Part shown: positions 22,238 to 34,345 of the stretch, in pieces
How the letters are laid out: each line of letters starts with the position of its first letter
Numbering within the stretch: position 1 is the stretch's first letter
NCBI GenBank assembly: GCA_964036665.1
Contig: OZ038529.1
Location: 22,454,060 to 22,518,059, forward strand
Length of the DNA: 64,000 bases
Direction: 5' to 3'
From: Gordius sp. MW1
Lineage: Eukaryota > Nematomorpha > Gordioida > Gordea > Gordiidae
The notes under the pieces: generated by a model
Seen by the model: the letters and a program-made list of their open reading frames with translations, nothing else
Databases searched by the model: none
What the model was told of the DNA's origin: nothing
Made by a program: the position numbers and the translations under genes

Positions 22238-22690
22238 CGTTGCCTGCGCATGCGCAAGACTATGCGCATGGTGCGCAGCCGCAGCCAAGTCTTCTATGCG
22301 CAGGCGCGCGCAGCCAAAGTCAGGTTTCCTATGCGCAGTTTACCATACGCGTCTTTCTCCCCCCACCCCTCTCTCCCCTCGCTTGGTTATACGCTTAATA
22401 ATGCCAGCTGCGCTGGCAACTCATGCGTGGATGAACAAATTCATCGTACTGTTAAACACAGTTAACTTTTTCCTTTGTTCGCTCGAAAAATATATTATTA
22501 TTCGCGTTTATAACATTTTCTCTCGCTTTGCGGGTATTCTGTTTTTGGGCATAATTGAATAAAAGAAATAAATTAAGGTAAGAACTATAAAATGTTGTTA
22601 TGTAGTAGTTAGTTTTAATTGGCGATAAATAAAATTATTGAGTAAATATTAAATATTAATGTAATTTGTTTTTATTCTTTCTTTACCACC
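22238..22690. mobile_element. Unclassified insertion with TGCGCA-rich end
   Basis: Separates the RT tail (LMKK, about 22710) from the RNase H start (22237). Its left 110 bp are rich in TGCGCATGCGCA / TATGCGCAG motifs, strikingly CpG-rich for this region; the rest is AT-rich. CCACC-type strings flank both sides, but a clean target duplication cannot be fixed. Frames of 60-120 codons here show no family match. Confidence 0.5.
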
Positions 22691-22699
22691 CCAGTGCTA

Positions 22700-23700
22700 C
22701 GTCACGTTTTTTTCATGAGTTTTTCAATTTGGAGCGCAATTTTGGCGTACTTTTTAATGAACTTTGAAAAATATGATATTAATATTAAAAACAATTTTAT
22801 TTCATTTTTGTTTGTTAAATTTTTCCATTGCGTGACTAATTCGGCCTTATTACTGTTAATTTGAATCCCTTTATTACTAATTATGTATCCTAAAAAGGTT
22901 ACTTCCATAACCCACAAGGGGCTCTTGGTTATGTTTCGTTTCTAGTACCTTGAGTAGCCGCTCGTTGTGGACTTCTTTAGTTTCCCCTGCAACAAATCGT
23001 TGATGTATACCCCACTCCCTCCATGCCTCCTAATATTTGATTCATTTTTTTGGGAAAATAGCCGCTGCACAATTTAAGCCAAAAGGCATCTGGTTAACTT
23101 TAAATAAGCTGTTGTGCTTGGAGATCGTCAATCGCTGGCTAATGTCTGGACCTAACTCTAGCTCTAAGTAAGCTTTAGTTAGGTCCAGCTTAGAAAAACA
23201 ACACGCGTTATTGAGTTATTTCAACATCGATTTTTGGTAAGGGGTACAATAAACCTTATGCATATTTATTTATCGTAAACAGGTAATCAATGCATAATCG
23301 TAGAACCCCATCGCTTTTCTTTGCGGGTACCACAGGACTGGTCCATCTTAAGAAACGATTTGTTCTATTACCCCGTCTTTGACTCATTTATTCAGTTCCT
23401 TTTCCACATCTTTCTTCCAAGCCATCGGCACCCCTCGTGCGGGGATAAATACGGAATCTATGCCCTCTTTTAACGGTACTTCCACTTTTATTCCCTCAGT
23501 TGCTTTTGGGAATTTGTTTTTCTGGCCCAACCATTGCTTCATTTGTTCGGTCTTTCCACGTAATTGACCGCGAACCGTTCAGCCGCTGCTCTCGAGTTCC
23601 AACGTATTCTTCGCCAAATTTAGGGCTCGAATCCTTAAATCCAATCGATCCCGCACAACGGCGGTCCAGCTACGTCTGCTAATAGTAATGGCAGCTGTTT
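22700..23700 (-). pseudogene. Gypsy B reverse transcriptase
   Basis: Minus-strand blocks in changing frames: GVPMAWKKDVEKELNK (about 23430), CFSKLDLTKAYLELEL (about 23165, motif A with its catalytic Asp), MPFGLNCAAAIF (about 23080), VYINDLL near 23005 (motif C, with YxDD changed to YIND), and TFLGYIISNKGI (about 22890). The altered motif C plus several frame breaks show it is dead. Confidence 0.85.
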
Positions 23701-23709
23701 CCTCGTGTT

Positions 23710-24397
23710 TAGAGTCCTGCACGGGCCGTCCGAGGCCCTCGGGCAAATTTTAAAACATTAATCGGGCCTCGGGCTTGAGTCGGGCCTGATGCGCCAGCCC
23801 GACCCGAGGCCCGAGCCCGAAAAAAAATTTGAATAAATATTAATCCAAAATATAATTACAATACAAGATAATCCCCCTACAAATAAATATTTAGAATTTT
23901 ACTACCCCCCCCCCACCACCTCATATTAATTTCTTGGTTAGCCGTGTGGGTCTATTTATGCTATGTATGACTTTGACTATGAGTGATGATGAAATATTTG
24001 AAACAATAGAATGTGTAGATTAAGCTTAAAAGCAAAAATAATGGTAGCTATTTTGAACAATAGAGTGAATATGATTTATTATTAGGGGTATTATTAACAT
24101 AGAAATATTAGGAGGAAGGGAGAGGGGGGTTTGGATTTGATGTTGAACTTGAATCAAGAACGCCACTCCCTACATAATTTTTTTTGTATCTGAAATTTTC
24201 AGTATCGTAATATATTTATAAATAAATTTTTGAAATAAAATTGCAAATTTACATTTTTACAAAAGTCGGGCCGGGCTCGGGTCGGGCCTGAGTGAAAAAA
24301 ACAAATTGGGCTCGGGTCGGGCTCGGGCAAAAAATAAAAAAAAGTTTCGGGCTCGGGTCGGGCTCGGGCCGATAAAATTCAATTTTGCAGGGCTCTA
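23710..24397. mobile_element. hAT-like element, GGGCTCGG family, copy in gypsy B
   Basis: 688 bp. Ends TAGAGTCCTGCACGGGCC.. and ..TTTTGCAGGGCTCTA, flanked by CTCGTGTT / CTAGTGTT (7 of 8 bp). Subterminal arrays of CGGGCTCGGGT / GGCCCGA motifs face each other across an AT-rich, non-coding core. Related in its ends to the elements at 46891 and 6746. Confidence 0.8.
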
Positions 24398-24484
24398 CTA
24401 GTGTTCCCCATTCGGACATCGGCTTGCACCTTGGCTACGATCTTTATCTCTTCGTGGCCGTATCACCGTCGAAATAGGCTCTTT

Positions 24485-24700
24485 TTTATTTAATTAATTA
24501 AGTTTATTGATATATATCTAAACATAATATTAAATGATACAATTATATAATAATTATATTAAAAAAAACATTTTATGAGTAATATGTCTTCATCTTCCTC
24601 TTTTAGAAGAGGCCAGGACTCCAAAAAAGATTTGAAATTAAATTTTGCAATTAAGATAGTTATTGATTGTTCTAATAAAAATGCGTGGGATGTCCTTCGC
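24485..24700 (-). pseudogene. 3' fragment of an RT-type LINE in the gypsy protease
   Basis: Minus-strand FLLEQSITILIAKFNF then LKEEDEDILLI, closely matching the C-terminus of the LINE relic near 45430-45520 (FLLRQLISIGIAKSKF.. LKEDEEM). It directly follows the gypsy protease sequence and continues into an AT-rich tail to about 24485, as expected of a 5'-truncated LINE insertion. Confidence 0.7.
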
Positions 24701-24790
24701 CCAGCCAATATTATCGATACCGTAGCACCGGTATCGAAGATAAATTGAAACAACTCGTTATTAATATATATATCTACTGTTAACACATTT
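24700..24790 (-). pseudogene. Gypsy B aspartic protease fragment
   Basis: TVDIYINNELFQFIFDTGAT: the DTGA active-site loop of a retroviral-type aspartic protease, cut off after about 30 residues by the LINE fragment. Confidence 0.75.
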
Positions 24791-24829
24791 AAAGCATGGT
24801 TTTAACCTGGGAATCCGGACCCAGGGGAC

Positions 24830-25340
24830 GCTTCTCGTCTCGCCACTACGATCCACGCCTCCTCGGACGCGTCCTGCAGGGTCCTTAACCCCCCATTTAT
24901 AGTCTCGGCCGTTAACGCCAGCTCTCGTAGGCTATCCCATTTGATGTCATTGACAACAGCCTTGCCTGTAAACTACTATCGCATAAACCTATGATGAATT
25001 GGTCGGTTAAGCTATTTTGTAATTCTTCGTTTCCGCAGTTGCAGCTCTTAGCTGCGGCCTTGAGTCGATTCGCGTACACGTATATCGTCTCTCCCTAGTC
25101 TTGCCGAACCTTTGAGAATTCATATTTTATTGCCATCGCGCATGAATTCCTCTCGAAAAATTTCCTTAGTTGTTTCTTAGCTTCTTCGTATGAAAATCCT
25201 GTAAGATCTTGCGGTCTATAGTCCTCTAATACTACTTGGAATGCCTCTCCATCAAGGCTGCTTAATAATAACGCCGTTTTTTGCTCATCTGTCTCAGACC
25301 TACTAGCGCCACTTAGGAATATCTAAAATTGGGTTATAAA
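24830..25340 (-). pseudogene. Gypsy B Gag-like region
   Basis: Minus-strand FSYEEAKKQLRKFF (about 25180), YVYANRLKAAAKSCNCG (about 25060) and SLTDQFIIGLCDSSL (about 25000) form the conserved capsid C-terminal helices of Ty3/gypsy Gag. Upstream of 25340 similarity fades. No zinc-knuckle motif could be made out before the protease. Confidence 0.7.
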
Positions 25341-25560
25341 TACGTTGACGTTATCAGATATTTTGTACTTCTGCATCCCCGCGTAGGTTTTACTTGGCGA
25401 CGCCACTTTTGAGCGCGATAATTAATGTTAGGAAGGAATATAAAATTGTAAGAATCTAATCGTGTATAGACAGAACGACAATATACGCTAAAACCAATTA
25501 ACGGTAATATAATTGTAACTCGAGGCATTCGTGCATTCTATCATTCGGTAATTTACTTAT

Positions 25561-26356
25561 CGCCCGAGGCGCTTCGCACTCTAATTACCTCTCTATAATG
25601 TTTACGAAAAAAATGATAATTATTTAGATAATCTTATTAATTTATCTTTATTTCATACAAGCCAAAACTAGAACGTAAGAAGACATCCAATTAGTGATGT
25701 TAAAATGCTCGAGATGGTTGTGCTTGTATTGTGCATAGGCACATATCTCCTACCATTACCATATGCATAACAAGCACATGCTACTTAACAACCCGGTTAC
25801 GAGCACGGGCAGATTAATGTTGTTATGGCTTCTGGTTGAGTGAGATATAAACTAACCGGGCATTCAGCAGAGTTGCTTGATATAAACCCTGGTATCGAGC
25901 ATGGTTGTTTGAAACTAAACATGGTTTTTAGCAAATTTAATTATAGCGTACTAGTATAGTGGGCAGCTGGTATATAATGCTAATATTATTTTAATAATTT
26001 ATCCATAAATGCTAATCAATATATTTTCAATCATATATTAATCCAAAAATGGTAATGAAAAAATTAAAAATATATAATAAATTAAGAATTTTACCCCCCT
26101 CCCTTTTTTTGTCCCGTTGGTTTGTTCCCGCCCTATTTTTTTACCCTCTTTCTCACCCGAAGAGGGGGGAGGGTGATTTGCACCCCCCCTCTTTTACCTT
26201 CTTTCTTCTTCGGGGGGGGGGGGGGGGAGGGGGCGGGTGATCTGCCCCCTTACTTTTTACCCTCTTTATCTAAAGGTTTGCTTTTTAATACTAAGAAAAC
26301 AACCTTAATATTTAAACCTTCAAATATAAAGTTTATCATTCAATTAAGGCTCAATC
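25561..26356. other. Non-coding, with G-run low-complexity tract
   Basis: 25561-26090: no gene; possibly the decayed 5' LTR of gypsy B. A TAGTGATG string at 25692 resembles hAT ends here, but no partner was found. 26090-26260 is C- and G-run low complexity, with a long G tract around 26211-26227. Confidence 0.4.
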
Positions 26357-27656
26357 ATGAACGCAGAAATTATGATAGGTGTTGTCCCACCAAAAAACAC
26401 TGAGCAAAGGTTATACTTTCTATTAAAATATTACATTTTTTTAATCAATATGCGTTTCATTCCCTCTCACAAGGTAACCTTCTTTTTTTGTGAATATTTT
26501 TACTATAAAACAAGAAAAACCCGTCTACTACCTACTATTGATGCAGGACTAGAACAAGCCTTAGCAGATCGAAAAATGCAACCTCCCCAGAAGTTATGGT
26601 CATAATTATGAGCAATCTAGTGAGGAGTATGAATTTTTAATTAAAGTTAGGGACTTAAAGGATGCGGTGTTAGCAGAGCCCCGGGAGAAACTGTGAAAAA
26701 TCTACCATATAATTATTGCCCAAAGGCTAAGTGAGGTACCCGACCTCGTCCTTTACCCAACCCCAACATTTTCATCTATTAAAATAATGCTTTAACGCCA
26801 AAACCTAAATGTGTGAAGGACTCGGAGAACAATGTTAGATCCAGAGAATTGCTTTACCGAAAACGGTGAAAGATATTTGCTCTGGAACTGGTAAAATCGA
26901 CTCTTGATTTCCGGGAAACCCACATCTTAAAAATTATGTGTTCATCGGGTAATCTTTACTCGGATGGCACATATCCAATGTTTAGCCAAGTAAAAGCAGT
27001 TTTTATTATTAACTTTAATTTGTAGGTCTACCTATCCATACTTTTTACAGAGGTCATATGATTCCTGTCGTGTATGCCTTGCTACTGGACAAAACTTTGA
27101 AATCTATAAATGGTTTTTAACGAGTAAAAGGACCTATTCCGGGAGCTTAATCTCGTGTTACAACCAAATTATGTTTAGGTAGACTTAGAAATGGCGAGCA
27201 TGCACTCCGAGAATGCTTCCCATGTGTCTTTGTGAATTTCTAATTTTTAAATAACATATATTTAATATAAGATGCTTATTTCATTTGCCCAAGCTATTTT
27301 TTGAAGGGTCAAACATGAGGAAATTAGGTCCGATACAACGAAAACCCATATTTTAAAAAATGCGCGCCCTAGCCCTACCGTTTGTTAACGAACATGATGT
27401 GCCAACTGTGTTTGAATTAATTGTTACTAACCCTCTCGCTCGCTCTAACAAGAAGATGAAAGATGCTCTTTATTATATCCATATAACTTGGGTATGGTCA
27501 ACTGCCACTTATTCCTATGAAATTTGGCAATGGTTTAAAGCTACGGGGCCCGGTACAAATAATCATCTGGAGGGGTTCCATAACAGCATTAAATGCCTTG
27601 TTAGCCAAGCCCATCCCGCTGTATTTTATTCAAACGTAACATATTTCTCAAGGTAA
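26357..27656 (+). pseudogene. MULE-type transposase, decayed
   Basis: Blocks of a Mutator-like (MULE) DDE transposase in shifting plus-strand frames: IAQRLSEVPDLVLYP (about 26720), LYSDGTYPMF (about 26955, the first-Asp ADGTF box), IPVVYALLLDKT (about 27062), VDLEMAS (about 27180, the second-Asp region) followed by ECFP in another frame, and finally NNHLEGFHNSIK (about 27560) within the open frame 27360-27656. The order and spacing fit the animal FLYWCH/MULE-associated family. Internal stops and frameshifts rule out function. No terminal inverted repeats were identified. Confidence 0.8.
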
Positions 27657-29219
27657 GCAAGTGTTGTTACCAATAAAAAATTCGGAAATATTAATAATAA
27701 TATTAATGCATTGTTATCGTTTTAACGATATCAACGTTCTTAAATTTATTGACAACATATCCGTATATTTACATGCGCATAATTTAATTTCTGACATATA
27801 AATTGTGGTAGTTGTTGTATTTGCATGCCTGTATCTTTATAAAAATTTAGTTAAATTGTTTTTATAAGAGGATAATAATAACCCCTTTCGGGAGAGCCGC
27901 AATTAACTTAAAAGTATTTTATAATTAGCGCCATCTATATTCAATTTTAATTCGAGACTAATTTGACTATATATATCGATATCCCTATCTTGTTTAGTAT
28001 GTGACTCGAAAATGATAACAGACACATAGCATTTTCGCTCTATCTAGAGCTCATCAGTATGCCTTACTTAATTTTTTATTCACATTCTAAGCGTGATAGG
28101 TATATTATAAGGCCAAATTAGATTCAACCCATTCTCTTGATGGTTAAGGAATAACCCTCATAATTATGGTAGATAATAAATATTTTGTTATTTGAAATTA
28201 TAATAACGCTGGCTAATAAATGACGCCGAACGGGAAGAGACTTTGCGTGAATGGGCTTTAAATTGTGGGGAAACTAACGAAGAAGATATATATGACACAT
28301 CGACTTACGTCTAAAACCCCTATAATTGATTGTCCTTTACACCCGATATTTAATCTGTACTTATACCCTAAGTATTGTTTCCCTACCTGATTGATTGATT
28401 GCATATAGTTATAACGCGTACATTCGTCTATTACAAATACGTTATTTGTTCAGATCAATAAACCAATCGTTAATTCCCAATATACAAAATTGATAGCAAG
28501 ATACGAAAATTGATAGCACGAGGAACCCCAAATTCCCGCTAAAATTCAGTGCTTAAAATCCAAACCGGATTCGAAGAGTACTTACCGTTCGTTACACCGC
28601 ATTTGTTTTTTCGTAAAATGACCAAGTAGGTTAATAATCCTTTTATTTAAAATGGAAAAATCTCTACTTGTAATGATTATTTATATGTCAATTTTTATAA
28701 TTAGTTTTTATAATACTACATTTAGGTGGACTTTAGTCAAATAGTTGGTGTCGACGTTAAAATTTAATTTCTTTTATTTTTATTATGTTTTTATCAGTTA
28801 TAATAATTTTAATTATAATGTTAATTAAAATGCACCGCGTAGAGCAAATTTAGAGGGAAGATCTTGGTTCCTCGCTGCTTTAATAGTAATAGAATGGGGC
28901 ATATCAGGCGTAATTGTAGATTGTTTAATAATTTTAAAATAACACAGCGCGTTATATACAAAGCTCGTGCGACCCATTAAGGCGACGTGGTAGCAATGTC
29001 CACTTGTATATGATAAACAGGATAACATTAATAAGGTTAGTGTCCGGGCCACGCAGGAACACGCTTTTAATCCTGGGCCGCGTAACTTTAATTGACGCTC
29101 GATTGGCGCAGACAACACTAATATTGTTTATACTAATTTTTTTAATTCATCACAAACTCCGACAGTTTATTAAAATATTGAAGGCAAACTAATAAAATTT
29201 CTAGCTGACCTGGCGCGTC
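27657..29219. other. Intergenic, possible gypsy A 5' LTR remnant
   Basis: No gene recognised. 28815-29200 is less AT-rich than its surroundings and includes ATTGGCGCAGACAACAC, vaguely like a primer-binding site, just upstream of gypsy A coding sequence. No matching LTR was found at the 3' end, so this is a weak suggestion. Confidence 0.35.
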
Positions 29220-29269
29220 TATTTCGGTCATGTGTAAATGTAATTTTTCAGAATTATGGCCTATTAAAA

Positions 29270-29930
29270 ATAAAATTCATGTTTTAGTAAAACAATTAGA
29301 CGGGTCAAATATTAAACGTTTAGGGAATATTAAAGTCGGAGTATGTGCAGGCAAGGAGGTTTTGAGATTAGAGTTATTTATTTAAGACGAAAAAATAGAT
29401 AATTTTATGGGTTGGAATTGGATAAAAATGATTGATACTCTTGTTAATTAGGAGGAAATTTGTGAAAATTATACGTGTAATATGAATAAAAATTAGAAAA
29501 TCAATTGTTTAATTAATAATGCTGATGACCATGCAACACCCGGTTTCAAGGTAGCATCTATAAATGAGCATAAATCGTTGGTTGTTATTAATAAGGCAAT
29601 GGAGTTAGTAAATAACCCAGCCTCGGTTTCAGGGGCAAAGGTTTTTGTTGCTAAGCCTACGACCTCTGTTCGGGTGGATTGTGATGGTCAGGATGTTATC
29701 AAAGGCATTGTAACGTTGACAAAATTAAAGTTGAATTTAGGGAAATTTTTCGTGAAGAACTAGGTTGTTTGAATGATAACATTTTTTAGATAAAAATTAA
29801 CTCAGGTGCAATTGTTCGATTATGTTCTGACCGTCGAATACCATTTATTTTGGTTTATAAGGGCAATAAAGATATAGATAATTTGTCAAAAGATAAGATC
29901 ATAGACTAAATAGACTGCTCATCAACGCAT
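29270..29930 (+). pseudogene. Gypsy A protease tail and RT start
   Basis: KQLDGSNIKRLGNIKVGV.. ending DNFMGWNWI (about 29290-29430) is the back half of a gypsy aspartic protease. IFREELGCLNDNIF (about 29740) and IPFILVYKGNKDIDNL (about 29840) are the pre-RT linker and RT entry. Stops lie between them. Confidence 0.75.
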
Positions 29931-30332
29931 AAAATGTGTACATTTTTTTCCACCATTTTAAAACGAGGATTGTAACGTTGTTAGCATATAGAAATTAGTA
30001 ATTTTCGCAAATTAAATAATTTTAAAAAGGTAAATAAAAATATATTAAAGTGGGTAGATATCAAAAACAGCATTTTAAAATAAATATCATTTAAAAAATA
30101 CAGAAAGATCAAAAATGTAAAAACTGCGATTAAAGTTTGTTTAATAATATAGTGCCATCAATATTTTGTATAATATTAATTTATTGACGTTTTTTTTAAA
30201 TTTATAAACTAGTGAGGAAGGTAAATTGACTGTTGTTATAGGGCAAAATTACAACACCAAATACACTCTTCAAAATGGAGGAATATTAGACACACAATTA
30301 CCCATATGCAACATATGGCATGAGCAGTCTAT
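29910..30332. other. Insert in gypsy A RT bounded by inverted 13-mers
   Basis: ATAGACTGCTCAT at 29910-29922 and its inverse at 30320-30332 bracket about 400 bp of AT-rich, non-gypsy DNA. RT sequence is recognisable on both sides (IDNLSKDKIID before, EWVTPLVPAKKSDGSLKL after), partly duplicated. It may be a small foldback insertion or an inverted rearrangement; not classifiable. Confidence 0.45.
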
Positions 30333-30429
30333 ATAGTCTAAGGATAAGATTATCGCCATTAGATTCTGAATGGGTCACTCCGTTAGTTCCCGCTAAGAAA
30401 AGTGATGGAAGTCTAAAATTATAACAAAA

Positions 30430-33373
30430 AATACGCCCTTCGGGCGTAACTGGGGGCTTCGCCCCCAGACCCCCTTGGGGGCTTCGCCCCCAAACCCCCT
30501 GCTGGGGGCTCCGTTCCCAGGCCCCCGTTGGGGGCTCTGCCCCCAAACCCCCGTTGGGGGCCACGCCCCTAAACCCCCATCTCCTGGGGCTCCGCCCCCA
30601 GACCCCCGGAGAAGGGGGAGAAGGGAAGGGGGGGGGGAAGGAAAGAGGGGACGACTCATCTATTCTACGTATAAATGTAGCATATTTGCTATGCAATTTA
30701 TGGGCGAGAAAGGTGTTAAGGGGCGAAAATGCCTTAGGGGGTAGGATAATTGCTAGGGTTTCCCCCTTGACTACTCCCATGCTAGTTACACAACATAAAA
30801 ATCTACTTTTTTGTAAAAAAAATAAAATTCATTTAAATTTAAAACCTCAATTTCACTCGCCGTTTTATAACGTATGTTTTGCATGTGATAAAAATTTGAA
30901 GAAGAAAAAGATAGTATTTTTTTAATTTGGCAGAAGCTGGCTATGTAACAAGGGATTGTTTTGTAAAATGAAATGTGAACATTAAAATAATCAAATATAC
31001 TTTAAAAATTCTATTATTAATTCAAAAATCCATATTGTCGTAAAGAATGTTTCCAGTTATAACAACAATTATCCTCGTCTAGGTTAGGCTTTCTTTAGTG
31101 TATTACTAATTTTATATTAAATTATTTGCTAAAATATAAAAGGCAAGGAGGGGGTTATAAAAATAACGGCCAATTGATGAACCTTAAATTAAATTCTGGC
31201 TACTACTATTAATATAAAACTATTGGTATTCTCTTCCATATATAAATCTAATATCCATGTAAATATGATGACGTATTATGCATGTTTAATGTTAATACTA
31301 CATACTAAACTCGGCATAAATAAATATACGCCCGAGAATGCCAATATTGTGAAATAATCTTCATCTCCTCCACTCCCGCCCCCTAGCGGTGGGCGGATAA
31401 GAGAGGAAGATAGGGGTAGGGGTTTAACCTTGGCATAGCGCCATTGAAAAAAAAATCAATATAAAATGACGAAGGAATAATTTCCCCCTTCCCCCTTTTA
31501 ATCGCTATATAATAATAATTCTAATATATTGATTATCTAGTTGTAATTTTCAATTATGACAACTGCAATTTCAAACCTAAATATTAGGTTAATTTTAAGT
31601 GTTAGAAAATAGTTTCAATTAAAATAACAACAGGCGGAAATTAGAAATAATAAAATTAATTAATCAACTTTTTAATAATAATAGAGAATTGGAAATAAAG
31701 ATTTTAAAAAAATCACTTTGCCCCTCCCAGGTATTGACCTACGCTCAATCACGGCTTGAAATTTTTTTTCTTATTTTAATTGTTATTTTTAATTTTATCT
31801 TTAGAAAAAATTTTAATTGCAAAAATTAAATGGCTGTTGAAGTAGGACCTGGCATTTTCCAACAGCATAGCAATTAAAATGCTTACTTAAAATGCTTACG
31901 ACGAAACTATCAGCGACATGCAATAGCTCCGCTATTGCCTGTTACGACCGCGCATCTAAAATTGATAAAATTTAAAAACTTACTTTTGGTTAATGTAAAA
32001 TGTTATTAAATTGGGATAATTCCTATTGTGGCTTATAATAAAAATTTTTGAAAATAAAATTTAAATATATAAAAATGCGTTAGATATTAAAAAATATGAC
32101 TTTTAAAAATAAGATGTAATAATAATTAGATTTATTAATAAGATATCTAAAAATAAAATAGTATAGATATTCAAAAATGGTATAAGTCATTTTTTTCATT
32201 GGTCAGCAGCCAGGACAGGGTAGAGGTGGTTATAAATTCATAATAGTCAAAAAAGCGAAAAAATAATTTTCGAATCACATTTTGGCCAATGGTCATTTTT
32301 TTCATTGGTCAGCAGCCAGGACACGGTAAAAGTGGATATAAATTTATAAGAGTCAAAACAAAAAACAAAAAAAAAATTTCGAATCACATTCTGGCCAATG
32401 GTCATTTTTTTTAATTGGTCAGTACCAACAGATGGTCTATAAATCAGTGTTAGCGAAAAAAAGGAAAAAAAAATTTTGATTCACATTGTGACCAATGGTC
32501 ATTTTTTTCATTGGTCAGCACCCAACGGACGGCCCAAACGTCTTATTATCAATGGTAGTACAGGAACAATCATAATAGTCGGTAAAAACGAAAAAATAAA
32601 CTTGGATTCACATTTTGGCCAATGGTCATTTTTTTCATTGGTCAGCACCCAACGGACGGCCAAAAAGTAATAATAACATTGGTAGTAACAGGAACAATCA
32701 TAATAATCAAAAAAAACCGAAAAAAATAATTCCGATTCACATTTTGGCCAATGATCATTTTTTCATTGGTCAGCACCCAACGGCCGGCCAAAACGTCATA
32801 ATAGCATTGGTAGTAACAGGAACAATCATAATAATCAAAACGAAAAAATATACTTGGATTCACATTTTGGCCAATGGTCAATTTTTCCATCGGTCAGCAC
32901 CCAACGGACGACCAAAAAGTCTTATTATCAATGGTAGTAACAGGAACAATCATAATAGGCGAAAAAAAAACGAAAAAATAAACTTGGATTCACATTTTGG
33001 CCAATAGTCATTTTTTTCCATTGGTCAGCAGCCAACGGACGGCCAAAAAGTTATAATAGCAATGGTAGTAAAAGGAACAATCATAATAGGCGAAAAAAAA
33101 CGAAAAAATAAACTTGGATTCACATTTTGGCCAATGGTCATTTTTTTCATTGGTCAGCACCCAACGGACGGCCAAAATGTCATAATAGCAATGGTAGTAA
33201 CAGGAACAATCATAATAGTCAAAAAAAAACCCGGAATTCGAACCCAAAAACTGGTTAAATTAACAAAAAGTAAACAAAACAAGACACTCGGTGCGTGACA
33301 TCCACGTTCGGTGCGCACGCCGAATAGGCGGACAAACAAAATGGAAAGTGAGCCCATAAATTTAGCAATTAAT
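30430..33373 (-). mobile_element. Non-autonomous Helentron-like element II-a
   Basis: About 2.9 kb, 5' end at the high coordinate (GCAATTAAT at 33365-33373; this copy has lost GCATA from the 5' motif). The 3' end is the hairpin ACGCCC-TTC-GGGCGT at 30433-30447, next to an array of GGGGGCTTCGCCCCC-type hairpins, a purine tract and the inverted 5' motif (about 30687-30706). The core is about 1.4 kb of non-coding DNA (30740-32170) nearly identical to 50850-52260, plus a tandem CCAAT array (32190-33230) and a T-arm-like box (33231-33245). Subfamily II differs from I by this long unique core and the GC hairpin array. Confidence 0.8.
30446..30612. repeat. GC-rich hairpin array in Helentron II-a
   Basis: About seven tandem units of roughly 20-30 bp built on GGGGGCTTCGCCCCCA(A/G)ACCCC variants, each a potential GGGGG/CCCCC hairpin. 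II-b has about four to five (50578-50690), so copy number differs between otherwise very similar elements. Frames called over this region are repeat artefacts. Confidence 0.8.
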
Positions 33374-34070
33374 AAACACCGATTTGTTTGCTTCAAACGT
33401 TTACCTTTTGGATTAAGTGTATCTGCGCTAATTTTCAACAAGCGATGGTATCGATTTTTAGTAATTTAGATGGAATATTTTTTTTATTTAGATGACATTT
33501 TAGTAACGGGTTCCGCAAGCCGAACATGAATTACGAATTACAATTAGTAAATGTTTTATCATTATTTAAAAATAAAAATTTACGCGTTACAGCGAATAAA
33601 TGCATTTTTGGTGTAACCGAATTTATTTGTTTAGAACATATAATAGCCAATGGCTGGCTAAAACCTAATTTGGTTAAAATAAGCCATAAAAGATTAAAAA
33701 ACCTAATAATAAAATGGAATTATCCTCATTATTAGGACTAATGAATTATTTTAGCAGATTCATTGATTACCTCGCTAACCATTCTGGTCCCCTATATGAA
33801 TTAATCAAAGATAATTTTATTTAATGGAGTGATAAGGAGGATCGATGTTTTGAATTTTCAAAAAATATTATGTTAAAAGACTCCATCTTAAAATGTTTTA
33901 ATCCGAGTAAAGAGCACATCTTAAATGTTGCATCTAACACGGGTATAGGAGGAGCTTTATGTCAGGAGGATGGAATTGAACATCATCTAATTTATTTGCG
34001 CAAATTTAATAAAGCGGAACTCAATTACTCCGTAATCGAAAATATTTGTTAGGTAAAAAATTCATCGGCT
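33374..34070 (+). pseudogene. Gypsy A RT C-part and RNase H
   Basis: Begins directly at the Helentron II-a end with FVCFKRLPFGLSVSALIF, then FYLDDILVTG (RT motif C with YxDD-type LDD intact), LRVTANKCIFGVTEF, LMNYFSRFI and the RNase H start KEHILNVASNTGIGGALCQE to NKAELNYSVIE. Several stops (for example after VI near 33465). Non-functional. Confidence 0.8.
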
Positions 34071-34345
34071 TTACCGATCGCGAGCCTTTAATTAATTTAA
34101 GATTAATACTGAATACTTGATGTCCCCACGTTTGCAGAGATGGTTTTTAATACTTGGTAATTTTTTATTAACCTTAAAATATTGTAAAGGTAAAAAAATA
34201 GGTTAGCAGACGTTTTGTCATGTACGAGTGTTAACGAAAAAGCTGACAACGAGGAAACCAAGCAATCGAATGAGCATTACATTGCTGTGTTAAAAATTGG
34301 TGAGTTTGATACTATAGTTAAGTTCTCAGAGACTGACCCGAACCT

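Larger units (their letters stand above)
19230..25560 (-). mobile_element. Ty3/gypsy retrotransposon relic B
   Basis: Minus-strand gag-pol relic in the order gag (25340-24830), protease (24790-24700), RT (23700-22700), RNase H (22237-21750), integrase zinc region (21570-21355), integrase core (19951-19600), integrase C-end (19530-19252). Protease, RT, RNase H, integrase is the Ty3/gypsy order. It is interrupted by a LINE fragment, two hAT-like elements (23710-24397, 19952-21346) and an unclassified insert (22238-22690). Frames are broken throughout; no env-like gene and no confirmed LTR pair seen. Confidence 0.85.

Noticed and set aside
22200-22562. Ala/Ser/Cys-rich plus-strand frames of 61-120 codons
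   Set aside because: Antisense to the RNase H start and running into the TGCGCA-rich insert; three frames are open together, typical of composition bias.
25681-26000. Another hAT element starting TAGTGATG at 25692
   Set aside because: No matching inverted end or 8-bp duplication was found.
28815-29200. Gypsy A 5' LTR with a primer-binding site
   Set aside because: No second LTR to compare with, and the TGGCGCAGAC string alone is too short.
30298-30925. Gly/Pro-rich open frames of 88-160 codons on both strands
   Set aside because: They cover the GC hairpin array and polypurine tract of Helentron II-a; composition is driven by GGGGGCTTCGCCCCC units.
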